From: Rutidosis leptorrhynchoides
Lineage: Eukaryota > Streptophyta > Magnoliopsida > Asterales > Asteraceae
Reading direction: 5' to 3'
Assembly: GCF_046630445.1 (NCBI RefSeq)
Contig: NC_092341.1
Coordinates: forward strand, 28,410,001 to 28,474,000
Length of the DNA stretch: 64,000 bases
Shown: positions 12,561 through 23,143 of the stretch, piece by piece
Layout of the letters: each line of letters opens with the position of its first letter
How positions within the stretch are numbered: the first letter of the stretch is position 1
Translations under genes and position numbers: made by a program
Notes under the pieces: generated by a model
Databases searched by the model: none
Told to the model about the DNA's origin: nothing
The model's input: the letters and a program-made list of their open reading frames with translations, nothing else

Positions 12561-13411
12561 TCTATCTATAGTTTCTATTAAAATGCTAAAATGATGATGT
12601 CATTATTAGGCTAATTCCTTTGTTAAGAAAAAATCAAAAAGAAAAAGAAAAAAATCTAGGTCACTTAGATGATATCATTAATCATAAATATTTTATAATT
12701 AAATAAAAATTGTATTTATAGTAACTAACTTGATGATGTCATTAAAATAATTAATTATTTTAAATAAAAATATTAACATGTTAATTGTATAATATATGAA
12801 GCATTATGTACAACTTTATGATATAATACTCTCATGACCATATGTACAATATTTGAAGCAATATCTATAACTTTATGTTAAAACACCCCCATGACCATAT
12901 GTACAATATTTGAAACATTATATACAACATTATGATAAAACACCCCATGAACACATGTACAAACTTTGAAGCATATTGTACAGCATTCATATAATAATTG
13001 TATTTTTGTTTTCTAAAAAATAAAATTAAAGAGACATTTGTTATTACTAATAATTATTATTATAAATATAAATACTCAATTTTAGAGCAAACTTTATTAT
13101 TATTATATTATTATTATTCAAAATTGGGTCATCTTTACGGGTTACATATGTATGCGAAATACATGTTTCAATAAAAATGTTGTAATGCAGCTTTTATGAC
13201 AAAAAAGTAATAATTGTGATGAAAATTGAAACAAGGCGGAGGGAGAATATATGTAGTTCGTTTATTCTGACCAAATTTCTTAGTCGGAATATGTGGTTCC
13301 ACGGGTCATTAAACTAAATGACTTTATCATTTACATTCACTTAATACCTAAAACATATCATTAAACTATTTCGTTTAAACAAACCCGTGATTTCACGGGT
13401 CATTTCACTAG
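12561..13411 (+). mobile_element. Non-autonomous Helitron, copy 1 (851 bp)
   Basis: The 5' end is TCTATCTATAG. The 3' end is a hairpin ACCCGTGATTTCACGGGT followed by CATTTCACTAG. The insertion lies between host A and T with no target duplication. The duplicated segment preserves the uninterrupted site (4192/4193), which defines both ends exactly. The shared early word CTAAAATGATGATGTCAT links it to the copies at 13992 and 30708. There is no Rep-helicase coding capacity, so it must have been moved in trans. Confidence 0.9.
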
Positions 13412-13501
13412 TATATAAATATAATATAATATGTCACTATGCTACTCACTAGAATCATTTTTAAGTAGGTTATGGTTTTTTAAGTAGGGTATGGTTTGTT
13501 A

Positions 13502-14175
13502 TCAACTAGGGATGGCAATGGATGTTTTATTCACGGACATCCACTTGATCCGATTCATTTATAATGGATATAGATGATGTAAATGGACGATTAACTGATA
13601 TGGATATGGATATGGATGATCTAAATATTTCGTAGATCGGATATGGATGACAACTTATCATCCACGGATATATATCCATTATCATCCGAAATTCATCTAT
13701 ATATACATATATACGTAATAATAAATATGCATATGCATCTACATATCAATATGAATATACATATAACCTACAAGTTCTTACATTATTAACGAAAATAAGG
13801 TTTGTGATAGTCACAATTAATAAATTGTTACTAACAATATTCAAAGTTACTTATTTAAATTAGTTTAAAAGTATGTTTACTTATATTATAACGTATTTTG
13901 TTCAATTAAATTCATAATCAACGACAAATTACAATCAAAACATGTGTAACGAATCAAAAACATAAAGATTAAATAATTACATTTGTTATAATCTATATCT
14001 ATATAGTCTAATAAACCTCTAAAATGATGATGTCATCATTAAATTTAATTTTCATAATGATGATGTCATAATTATATATTAATTTAATTTAAAAAATAAT
14101 ACGAAATCTTTTATAAAATAAAATATTAATCTCTCCTAAATTGTAATTTTATTTTTCTAAAAAAAATTAAAAGGC

Positions 14176-14235
<60 letters not shown>

Positions 14236-14610
14236 AAATATAAATATAAATATAAATACTCAAGTTTGAGCGAACTTTATGTTTGTAAAATCAACGACAA
14301 GTTTCTTAGTCGGATTCCGTGGTTCTACCGGGCAATAAACTAAATGACTTTAACATTTACATTCATTTAATACGTAAAATATATCATTAAACTGTTTCGT
14401 TTAAACAAACCCGTGTTTTCATAGGTCATTTCACTAGTTAAATTGATAAATCGTCGTTAAATTAGCATTTCATTTGATATTCAACGGATATCCATTAACC
14501 CGCTTAATCTATCGGATATGAATATGGACGGATGAAATGAAATTAAAGGGATATAGATATGTATGAATAAAAACTAAATAAATATGGACGTGGATATGTA
14601 TGAGAACTTG
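13502..14610. repeat. Unclassified insertion block relative to the left CIPK unit
   Basis: The block starts AGGGATGGCAATGGATG and ends near ATATGGACGTGGATATGTATG. The left unit has a different 85-bp sequence at this place, so the junction is not a clean empty site. The edges are rich in GGATATGGAT words. The start motif resembles common plant hAT-like MITEs, but I found no matching inverted terminus. A Helitron (13992-14437) lies inside it. Confidence 0.35.
13992..14437 (+). mobile_element. Non-autonomous Helitron, copy 2 (446 bp)
   Basis: It starts TCTATATCTATATAG after a host A and shares CTAAAATGATGATGTCATCATTAA with the other copies. It ends GGTCATTTCACTAG before a host T. The terminal hairpin (CCCGTGTTTTCATAGG) is imperfect, so the copy has drifted. 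A long (ATT)n run occupies 14173-14234. Confidence 0.8.
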
Positions 14611-15091
14611 ACCGTTTCAACGAGTCAACCAAACACGTAAACTAAAACCATCCATTTTTTCCTTTTTTTTCCCATACGTGGTGCTCTTTGAAGTTTTATC
14701 ATCACTATCTTTTCTAAAGGCAATATCATCACTATCACTATACTGTATATTCCTTAGAAAAAAAGTGAACAGTTATGGTAAATATAAATTTACACGTAGT
14801 CACTAGTAAATTTTCTGTTACGAGATGTTAAAAGGATTAACACATGAGAAATTAGTCATGTGCTCGACACATGAGTTAACAAGATTAACTCGAAGATTAG
14901 CTATACATGTTAACCAAATACGATCGAGCCTATGTATCTTGATCGATTAGCCAAAACCGAACGGAACGAACCAAATTAAACAACTTGATTCACATGTAGT
15001 AAAACTCGCATCTTACTTAAAAACAAAAACGTTTTTGTACATTGGAAGAGTAGTACCGTACTCCACATCTATCAAACTAAAATTAACTAAT

Positions 15092-16814
15092 TTAACTGTT
15101 ATCTTCTCCTTGCCACTTCCATACGATATCTTGTAGGGCAGGTCGAACATCATCTTCACAAAACTTTTTGTATTCTAAGGTATCACCAGCCGACTTCGAA
15201 AACTCGACAACCGCCACTTCGGGTGCAACCTCAAACACCTCAACCGTAACTGCCAACTTCCCTTTTCGGCCCTCCGATAGCCCCTGCATCCTCACTTTAT
15301 ACTCACTTTGTTTCGACCTCGAAATCTTCAAGTTAAACTTCTTAGCAACTAATTCAAGTTTACCAACAATCGATGAAGCCGAGTTTCTCGAAGTAAACAA
15401 TGACCCCGACTTTCGCTTGTTCTCAAACATGCTTGATAAGTCAAAACCCGATGACATCGCGGAAATAAACTCGAACGCGTTGTAAAACGGAGGCGAAGAT
15501 TTTACTTTTGTAACTTCATGTTCAGGCTCGAGCTCGGGCTCATTTTCTTTAAGAGAAAAGGCTAATGGCCTTTGAAAACCTTTCAAAAACCACGGTGATC
15601 TCATAATCGCCGGGATCGTTGTCCTTCGTGAAGGATCAACGATTAAAATCTTCGATATCAAGCGTCGTGCATCGGACGAAATCCACGGTGGATATTCGTA
15701 TTCGGCTTTGAAGATCCTTTTATACATATGCATCAAATTTTCATCTTGAAACGGTAAAAAACCGGCTAACAAAACATACAAAATCACCCCACAGGACCAA
15801 ATATCAGCTTTCGCACCATCATACCCTTTTCGCCTTAAAACCTCCGGTGCAACGTATGCCGGTGTACCACACTGCGTATGTAATAACCCGTCGTTTCTTA
15901 ATTGCTCCGGTAACGAAGATAACCCGAAATCCGATACTTTTAAGTCGCCATTTTCATCTAATAACAAATTCTCGGGCTTTAAATCGCGATGAGAGACACC
16001 GCGACTATGACAAAAATCGACCGCGCTGATTAATTGTTGAAAATACTTTTTTGCTACATCTTCTTTTAATTTTCCTTTTAAAACTTTGGCAAAAAGCTCA
16101 CCACCGGTTACATATTCCATGACGAAATATATTTTTCGTTTTGTTGCCATTACTTCTTTTAATTCAACCACGTTTGGGTGCCGTACAAGCCTCATAACCG
16201 AAATTTCACGAGTTATTTGATCCATCATACCTGAAAAAAATACATAAACCTATAATGATTAAACATATTGAAATGCTTGAAATTTATGTGTAGTTAGCAA
16301 TTATTATTTATTATTATTATTATTATTATATGAATTATACCATTATACTATATAGATGACCAGATAATACTAAACAGATAAGGTTTTCTCTGTTCAGAAT
16401 AATTGGATTTAGAATATTTTTATTCATACAAGGCATAACCGGTTTAACCGTTTCCAACCCTTTTCAAGTGATTTTTGACCCTTTTCTTGATCACTCAAAA
16501 TATGTTTATAGTGAGATTTAAATCTAATACCACTTGTAAGGAATCAATAACTCAATAACTAATATATTTTGAGATGGTAAATAAAAAAATACTAAATTTT
16601 ACTGTGTACCTTCTTTACGAACTTGATCTTTCTTGATGACTTTAATCGCAACACTTTCGGACGTCACAAGATCCTTCGCGTAGTAAACTTTAGCAAACGT
16701 CCCTTGACCCAATAATCTCCCCATCTCGTACTTTCCAAAAATAACATTCCGGCCATCGGCCCCAACTCGACAATTTTCGATACAATCTTCCATTTTTTCT
16801 TCTCTTCTAATCAT
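15092..16814 (-). CDS. CIPK: CBL-interacting protein kinase, CIPK25/CIPK5-like (two exons, 447 aa)
   Basis: This is an SnRK3-class Ser/Thr kinase that is activated by calcium-loaded CBL proteins and phosphorylates transporters and other targets. Exon 1 is 16610-16814 and exon 2 is 15092-16230. The 379-bp intron has GT at 16609-16608 and a T-run plus CAG at its end, and splits a Gly codon (phase 1). The protein shows a Gly-rich loop GQGTFAKV (36-43), catalytic Lys58, HRDLKPEN (149-156), DFG (169-171), APE (196-198), the CBL-binding NAF motif (319-321, NAFEFIS) and a C-terminal PPI (ABI-type phosphatase-binding) domain ending DIVWKWQG. The length is normal for the family. The start is the first ATG of the frame; Met8 is an alternative. 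No defects are seen, and a broken paralogue lies at 5229-6812. Confidence 0.93.
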
Positions 16815-16932
16815 TAAAATGGGAGGTTAATTGGATGTAATAAGTTAATTAGAGTCGTATAGTGAGTACGTCTCCATATTAGAGTTGAAAAGTATATTCT
16901 ATTCAAGACTTTACGCTAAGTTTTTTGTTGAA

Positions 16933-17139
16933 TTTATAAAAGTTTCAAGCCGCATAAATGGGGGATTTAAAGAAAGTGTGTTGGGCAACAAAGGGCCCCA
17001 AATAGTGTGGAGCGAGTTTGTTTAGTTATGGTTGATTGGAGGACATAGTTTTGCTGGAATTTCAATTAGCGACCACAAGGTCCACAACCCATGGTTTTTT
17101 GCATTATTGGTGACGGATCCAATTGTTGTTTGTCACGTG
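16933..17139 (-). promoter_or_regulatory. Putative CIPK promoter elements
   Basis: Reading away from the CIPK start on the minus strand, a TTTATAAATT box at about 16931-16940 lies about 120 bp upstream of the ATG. A CACGTG G-box (17134-17139, within GTCACGTGTC, an ABRE-like context) lies about 320 bp upstream. Such elements fit an abscisic-acid or stress-responsive promoter, but no functional evidence is in the sequence. Confidence 0.4.
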
Positions 17140-17345
17140 TCATGCCTTTACAAGGAAATGATATTTTCATAATGATGATTGAAGTATTTTAAGTATGGGA
17201 TTTGTGATGATGATTAAGTAGTTTTAAATGTTTGATGGGTTTGGGTATTAGTATGTGATGTTAGATTAATAGAGCTAATCAGTGGCTATTATTTTATTAT
17301 GAATTATAAAATGAAATTAGATGGTAAGAAAGCAATTAGAACTAA

Positions 17346-17373
17346 CTAGTTTTCGAACCCTCGCTTCGCATCG
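17346..17373 (-). mobile_element. Possible Helitron 3' terminus, minus orientation
   Basis: On the minus strand the sequence reads GAACCGCC...GAGGGTTCGAAAACTAG followed by T, that is, a short stem-loop, a few bases, then CTAG|T as at Helitron 3' ends. The sequence to its right (17374-18120) is non-coding. The other end was not located. Confidence 0.4.
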
Positions 17374-18888
17374 GCGGTTCAGTTTTCAATGTATTTCATT
17401 GCGTTTAGTTTGTAAAAAAAATTTCGTGGCTAACGATGATGTCGTTGAAGCGCAATTCGAGTCGAACTAAAAGGTATAACCCGTCAAAGATTTAAATGTT
17501 ATTTTAAATTAACAATATATGTACATCTCCGTGTTTCGTTATGGAATTTTTAATTTTTAAAAATTTAACGCAATTAAGTCGTTATCTTATTTTAACACTT
17601 CGTATGATTTAAGAGTAGAAGATTTACTGAGATATATCCAAAAAATCACTAAATAATCAAAAAATAATAATAAGACCAATATGTCTTTGTTGTTAATAGA
17701 TGAAAATAGTTACGGAACCTGCGAGTGAAAAATCAACATGTATGAAAAGTTCCACAAATATTTAGCATTTTTTAAAAAGCATTCGTTTTGCGTATAGTTA
17801 GTGACATTGCGTTCATAAAGTTATTTCGAGCTTAACGATGGTGTCGGAAACATTTAACTCGTTGCGAGCGAGAAGAAATGACTCGTTGAATATTGGGTGG
17901 AGTTTATTTAAGATTTTTTTATGAAAATGTTGATTTGACACTTTACCCCCTGTTTTGGGGGTCGATTTTATTTTTGAACAAAGTGTGGATTTTTTTTGGT
18001 GAAATGGAATTTAGTTAGAATTAAAAAAAAAAGTGAAAAAACGAAAACGCTCTTGATACTATTCATAACTTTTGTCTAATAGATAACAAGTATTCGGGTC
18101 GGCCCGCTTCGCTGGACTCAAAATCGCTAGCCGAAAAAAACGCCCCCTGCAAGAATCGAACCTGCACCCATCTGGAAACAATAAAGGCAACCAAGCCACC
18201 CAACCACTTATGTGTTTGTGTTATTATGTTAGATTTAATGATATTTATATACTAAAAAACGTCGCTATCAAAAAAGCTACTATATGTAAAGATGGAGGGT
18301 TGTAGGTGAAGAAATTGCATTTAAGTTTCAAATAAATAGTTCCTTTTTTTTTTGTCTTGTTGTGTTTTCCAAATAAATAAATATATATATATATATAATA
18401 ATATAGTAATGTCACATAAGAAAATGAGTCATATGAGTTTTGATTAGTTGTTCCCTTAGAATATATTAATCTTATTTTATGAACATTAATTTAAATTATA
18501 ATTTTATATAAATATCTAGATTTTTGGAGTAACTAATAATAAAATAATCATAAAAGTAATTAAAGAGTTTATTAAATATATTTTGTGATTTATTTGAAAA
18601 TGTAAGCTTATGAATGTACGCATAGCTTTAGCTTTTAGGCATGGAATATTATATTATATTATATTATATTATACCTACATACTTACTAATATGCATACTA
18701 ATATGCATGGGAGAATTTGTAGTTTCATTTGTATCCGGATGTCGTTTTGAGTTTGCGTTCACATTACACCCGGCCCCTCAAATTCGACCTCATATACACA
18801 ACGACCCCTAACTTTTTACTATTTCAGGGGTAAAAACCGTAACTATATAATTTTAAAAAAAAAAAATGATTCCACCCGTATTTTTAAC
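17374..18888. other. Non-coding, probably Helitron-derived
   Basis: No gene is seen. It contains a short (TA)n tract near 18381-18398, a TTATA run near 18649-18672 and one tRNA-like pair of boxes (separate entry). The texture (ACGATGGTGTCGGAAAC, CGTTGCGAGCGAG) suggests mobile DNA. Confidence 0.4.
18141..18212 (-). repeat. tRNA-like region with Pol III A and B boxes
   Basis: On the minus strand TGGCTTGGTTGCC resembles an A box and GGTTCGATTCT is a near-perfect B box, about 35 bp apart. The ends do not pair into an acceptor stem, so this is not a functional tRNA gene. It is more likely the head of a tRNA-derived SINE or a tRNA relic. Confidence 0.4.
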
Positions 18889-19144
18889 GGGCCCTATCTT
18901 CTCGCTCGGTCCGAGTTAAATTTTTCCGAAATCACCGTTCAACTCGAAAAAATCAGACGGACACAACGGGACTAACTATGCGCGAAACGGACATCGTTAA
19001 AAAAACACTAAATAACGGGTCCTATATTCTCGCTTGGTGCGAGCTAAATTTTTCCGAGACCACCGTTCAACTCAATATTATTTTACGAACACAACGCGAC
19101 TAACTATACGCGAAACGGACATCGTCAAAAAAACACTAAATATT
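18889..19144 (+). repeat. 128-bp tandem duplication inside the Helitron-like region
   Basis: Two diverged units, 18889-19016 and 19017-19144, share AAATTTTTCCGA, ACCGTTCAACTC, GCGAAACGGACATCGT and AAAAAAACACTAAAT in the same order and spacing. They lie about 90 bp before the Helitron 3' hairpin. Confidence 0.8.
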
Positions 19145-19235
19145 TCGAGCTATATTTCATACATATACGTACACGTCCAACAAACAACCCAATCTACTAG
19201 ATATACTAGGTACCAAACAACGTATATACAAATAT

Positions 19236-19285
19236 GACCGCGCGTTGAATACAACCGCAGCAACGCGCGGTCGAATTTTTTCTAG
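19236..19285 (+). mobile_element. Helitron 3' terminus (perfect 12-bp hairpin plus CTAG)
   Basis: GACCGCGCGTTG (19236-19247) pairs perfectly with CAACGCGCGGTC (19261-19272) around a 13-nt loop. Nine bases later comes CTAG (19282-19285) followed by a host T. This is the diagnostic right end of a Helitron. The 5' TC end of this copy is not identified; the body probably includes the tandem units at 18889-19144. Confidence 0.8.
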
Positions 19286-19569
19286 TTTAGGTCTATAAAG
19301 TACACTATCAAAGATTTTTGAAAAAGTTATTTATTTGTTGAACTAGTGGAAGGTATTAAGTAAAAAAGAAGCAGAAAAGAAAAAGAAAGAAACAACGGAA
19401 AAAAATTTGATGATGATTTTCTTTCCATCATTATCATTATATTATATTACAACTAATACATTAAGTTTTATATTATATTATATTATTTATTATAATAATA
19501 AAACGAATATTCTCTCTAGGATATTTTTAAAACATTATTTCTCTTTTATTATCTCGAAAGTTTTTTTTA

Positions 19570-19750
19570 GTTGTCGTATCGTGTCCTCGTGATTGTGTGT
19601 ATTCTTTAGTTTCGTGCCTTGTATGTGCGTGCGTCCTTTTTTGCGGTTGTGTGTTGGTTCGTGTAATTGTCTAGCTCTTTGCTAGTCTTTTTTCGTATAC
19701 TGTTTTATTCTTATTAATAAAATATGCTTGCCTTTCAAAAAAAATATTAT
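19570..19750 (+). mobile_element. LINE-like 3' end with A tail (possible)
   Basis: A T/G-rich untranslated-looking stretch with CTCTTTGCTAG and ATTAATAAAATATGCTTGCC ends in an A-run (19738-19745). This looks like the 3' end of a plant L1-type LINE. There is no coding part. Confidence 0.3.
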
Positions 19751-19910
19751 AATGTCTTGTATGGAAATCCATGTATGTCGATAGACAAAATAATGCATAC
19801 ATTGCAACTAATGCAATTTAATATTCAAACTAAATCTTTGACGTGGCATAATGACATTAGGGATCTGACAAAAGTTAAAAACTATGAAAAATAAATATAG
19901 AACCGTGATA

Positions 19911-20075
19911 ATATTTTTTTTTAAAAAGCAAATCAGAAACTTTTATTAAGCACCAGAGAAATACATACAGAGCAACAAAACACTCACAAAATACGAGCTT
20001 TGTTGACACACCAAAGCCGAAAAGCATTACGGATGCGCCACATCATCTTGAGATGCGCAGCATCTGCTGAATTTC
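19911..20075 (-). mobile_element. Retroposon tail-like fragment, minus strand
   Basis: On the minus strand a short frame ending RNAFRLWCVNKARIL then stop is followed by AATAAAAGTTTCTGATTTGC and an A-run. This resembles the 3' end of a LINE or of a retroposed transcript. The family is not recognised. Confidence 0.3.
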
Positions 20076-20256
20076 TGATTTTCTTTTATCGTTTTAACAC
20101 TTGTAAGCTCAAATCTTCTATACTTTTAAGTTTTAACCATAATCTCTTAAACTGTTTTTTCCCTTGAACCATCTTTTACATCAAATAAACGTCAAACATC
20201 TTCAAATTCTCTCGAAACGATCAAAATAAGACCGGATATTGCTATGAATAATATAT

Positions 20257-20712
20257 TGTTGGAAAATGATCTGATGAGTCAAAATGTTTTTGCAGGAGTT
20301 TAGAGTCTGAATGTTAGAGTCTGGAGTTGCAGAATCTGTTTGTGTGAACGGTTTAATTACTTGGTAAAGAAGCTATGGGAATTCTGGAGATCTGGATAAA
20401 TATTTAGAAGATCACGTTTTGATTTGATATTATCTCTAGAAGATAAACACTGATTTGTTTAGAATATTAATAAGTTTTAGTTTATCTTTTCCTATCTTTT
20501 AGTCAAGTAGTTTTGGAAACCAAATCTTGGAGATTTGGTTTAACCTTGTATAAATAGGGGTACGATGTTCATTGTATTTTGCATCTCTCAAGCACGATTA
20601 CTTTGTCTTTCATATTATATATCATTCGTGTTCTCTCAATTTTGTTCATATAATTTGTATCTATTGTTTATTGAGAGTTTAGTGTTCATAATCAAGTTAT
20701 TGTGAACTAACA
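20257..20712 (+). repeat. 5' LTR of the Sirevirus element
   Basis: 456 bp, TG...CA, with TATAAATA at 20549-20556 as the likely promoter. It is almost identical to the copy at 29840-30295. Confidence 0.95.
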
Positions 20713-20714
20713 AC

Positions 20715-20726
20715 TGGTATCAGAGC
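20715..20726 (+). other. Primer-binding site of the Sirevirus element
   Basis: TGGTATCAGAGC, complementary to the 3' end of initiator methionine tRNA, starting two bases after the 5' LTR. Confidence 0.9.
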
Positions 20727-20782
20727 GGGTTTGGTGTAAATCCAACTTGGTAATCTTAAAACGATCCATACTTTGATTTAAG

Positions 20783-23071
20783 ATGTCTACCAGTTCCATC
20801 CCAACTCCAGTTATGGCTGGAAAAGGTGTGCCAATTTTCGATGGCACAGACTTTGCAACTTGGAAGCTAAAAGTTCTATGGTTTCTTGGTTCGATTCATG
20901 AAGATGCTGAACAAGTTCTTACAGTAGGACCTATTATACCTGGTACAATGGTTGAAGCTGTTCCTGCTACAAGTACTGCTGCTGCTCAACCTGCTTATCT
21001 TCGTGAAAAACCAAGAGATAAGTGGACAGAAGCAGAAGCCATAAAGTTCAAGCTTGATAGCAAGATAAGAAGTATTATAGGTAATGGTGTTACTGTTCCA
21101 ATTCTCAGGAAGATCAGTCATGCTAAAACTGCAAAAGCTATGTGGGATCTCTTGCTTAATGACTATGAAGGTGTCACAGTTGTTAAGACTCAGAAGAAAA
21201 AGAATCTGATAAGGTGTTATGAAAATTTTACTGCTCAGCCTAAAGAATCATTGAGTGATCTTCATTCAAGATTCCAGGTTCTGATTAATGATCTTGAAAG
21301 TGTTGGTGTAGAGAAAACACAACAAGTGTTGTGTCAAAAGTTCATTGAACTGTTACCTTCAAACTTTGAATCTGTGATTACATCAATGGTAATCAGTGAA
21401 AAGATAGACACTTATGAACTAAGTGAGTTGTTTGGCATATTGTCAAACTTTGAAGAATCACAGTTGAAGAACAAGATCAATGCTAAGAGAGTTGTTAAAG
21501 ATCCAGAAGCTGCATTGATAGCTACTACTAAGAAGAACAAGCAATTGTTCTCTAGTTACTCTAGTAGGGTTGATTCTGAAAGTGATGAGACCTCTGATGA
21601 TAGTGATTCTGATGTAGATGAGGAGATTCAGGATCTGGAAAGTCAAGTGGCTCTTTTGACTCAAAGGATTGAGCAGAAGAAGTTTGGTTTTAAGAAGGGT
21701 AAAGGCAAGAGTTCTTTTGATCCAAAGAAAGCTAAATGTTTCAAGTGTGGCAAGGTAGGTCATATAGCTGCTGATTGCTGGTCCAAGAGTGAAGGAGGTT
21801 CAAGTTTCAACAAACCTGTTGACAAAGCAAGAAAGTATAAACTCAAGTACAAGAAGATGAAAGGTGAAGCAGAAAAGTTGAAGAATAAAGAACAGGAGAA
21901 AGCATTGTACACAGAAGCATGGGAAGATGAAGATTCATCATCTGATGATGAAGAGGATAAGTGTCTGATGGCTATAATTGAAAAGGATAGTGAGTCTAGC
22001 AAGTTTGAGGAAGATTTGAAAGCTATTGAGAAGATGGATAAAGACTCTACTTGTAACAAAGGTTCTGCCTATAAGGTACAAAACTTTGTAAACTATCTTA
22101 ATAATGAAAAAGTGAGAATGTTTCAGTATTTGTTGCTTGATTTCAATTGGTGCTTAGAAGATAGTGACAGGTTAAGAACACAGATCATTGAGCTTAAGAA
22201 CACCATCAAAGATAAAGATGCTGAAATTAAAGTATTAAAAGAATGTGAGGTAGAACTTGACACATACAAAATGGCATATTCAGAAGAAACTAAACGGTTA
22301 AATACTGAATTAGGAAGATCAATTAAAAAGGCAAACCATTATGAAAATATTTGCAAATCTTGGTGTGTTTCTTCCAAAAAGAATTCTGATGCTATTGCTA
22401 AGCAAGTACCAAATGATGTCAAAGCTATACTTGGTGAAAACTACACATTAGATAATAATGTGGAAGTTGATCCTATTATATTTAAGCCTGACATTTTACC
22501 AAATACTTTTATAAAATTTGATGGTGAGAGAAAAATTTTAACTAATGCTTTTGTAAGATCAACTGAGTTTGTAAAATCATTAGAACCTGTTAAACCTTCA
22601 GAGACTATAATTTTAGACTGTAGAAATCCATCAGAGTCTGAACTATTGAAACCTTCAGACTCTAACAGTTTAGTCTCTAAAAGTAAAAGTGTATGTTCTG
22701 ACCTAGAATCTGACACCCAAGAATCAAGTAGCATAAGTGATACTGAATCATCTTCTGATAGTGTCACTTGTCCAGATCCTAAATGGTCAACTAAAAGAAA
22801 GTCAAAGTCAAAACAGGCTAAGACTATTAAAAAACTGAAAAGGAGAATTTCAAAGCTTAGTGAAAGATTAAAGGGTCAAGAAAAATTCTCAAAATCATCT
22901 TGTTTTCCTGAAAATTTCAAAAAGGTATGGAAACCTAAAGTTTGTGAAAATAAAGGTGTTTTGAAAACAGTGATGGATAAGTTGATCTGGATTGGTAACA
23001 AAGCTTTTGTATGGAGAGTTAAATACACTCCATCTGAACCCACTGCAAAGTGGGTTCCCCCTAAGATTTAA
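20783..23071 (+). CDS. gag: gag protein of the Sirevirus element (762 aa)
   Basis: This frame builds the particle and packages RNA. Residues 1-60 hold the copia gag start (FDGTDFATWKLKV). The capsid-like helical region follows to about 240, with an acidic Ser/Asp segment near 265-285. A single CCHC zinc knuckle (CFKCGKVGHIAADC) starts at residue 319. About 430 residues follow the knuckle: Lys/Glu-rich coiled-coil-like segments (340-540) and a Ser-rich part (600-680). This long tail is far beyond usual copia gags and is typical of Sireviruses. The ATG follows the primer site by about 55 bp. The sequence just before the pol motifs is T-rich and ends in AG, resembling a splice acceptor. Confidence 0.92.
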   Translation: MSTSSIPTPVMAGKGVPIFDGTDFATWKLKVLWFLGSIHEDAEQVLTVGPIIPGTMVEAVPATSTAAAQPAYLREKPRDKWTEAEAIKFKLDSKIRSIIGNGVTVPILRKISHAKTAKAMWDLLLNDYEGVTVVKTQKKKNLIRCYENFTAQPKESLSDLHSRFQVLINDLESVGVEKTQQVLCQKFIELLPSNFESVITSMVISEKIDTYELSELFGILSNFEESQLKNKINAKRVVKDPEAALIATTKKNKQLFSSYSSRVDSESDETSDDSDSDVDEEIQDLESQVALLTQRIEQKKFGFKKGKGKSSFDPKKAKCFKCGKVGHIAADCWSKSEGGSSFNKPVDKARKYKLKYKKMKGEAEKLKNKEQEKALYTEAWEDEDSSSDDEEDKCLMAIIEKDSESSKFEEDLKAIEKMDKDSTCNKGSAYKVQNFVNYLNNEKVRMFQYLLLDFNWCLEDSDRLRTQIIELKNTIKDKDAEIKVLKECEVELDTYKMAYSEETKRLNTELGRSIKKANHYENICKSWCVSSKKNSDAIAKQVPNDVKAILGENYTLDNNVEVDPIIFKPDILPNTFIKFDGERKILTNAFVRSTEFVKSLEPVKPSETIILDCRNPSESELLKPSDSNSLVSKSKSVCSDLESDTQESSSISDTESSSDSVTCPDPKWSTKRKSKSKQAKTIKKLKRRISKLSERLKGQEKFSKSSCFPENFKKVWKPKVCENKGVLKTVMDKLIWIGNKAFVWRVKYTPSEPTAKWVPPKI

Positions 23072-23143
23072 TCATTTTTCTTTTGCTTGTGTCTTGTGTA
23101 GCAGGGTAATAAGTGGTATTTAGACAGTGGTTGCTCAAGACAC

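Larger units (their letters stand above)
12331..16678. repeat. Segmental duplication, right unit (carries intact CIPK gene)
   Basis: This unit is the counterpart of 3931-6812. It lacks the Tourist-like MITE but has gained a Helitron (12561-13411) and a ~1.1-kb block (about 13502-14610) that itself holds another Helitron. The kinase gene continues intact beyond the duplicated part to 16814. Confidence 0.85.

Noticed and set aside
19034-19237. 67-residue frame over the tandem units
   Set aside because: It covers Helitron-like repeated DNA and ends at the terminal hairpin; not a gene.
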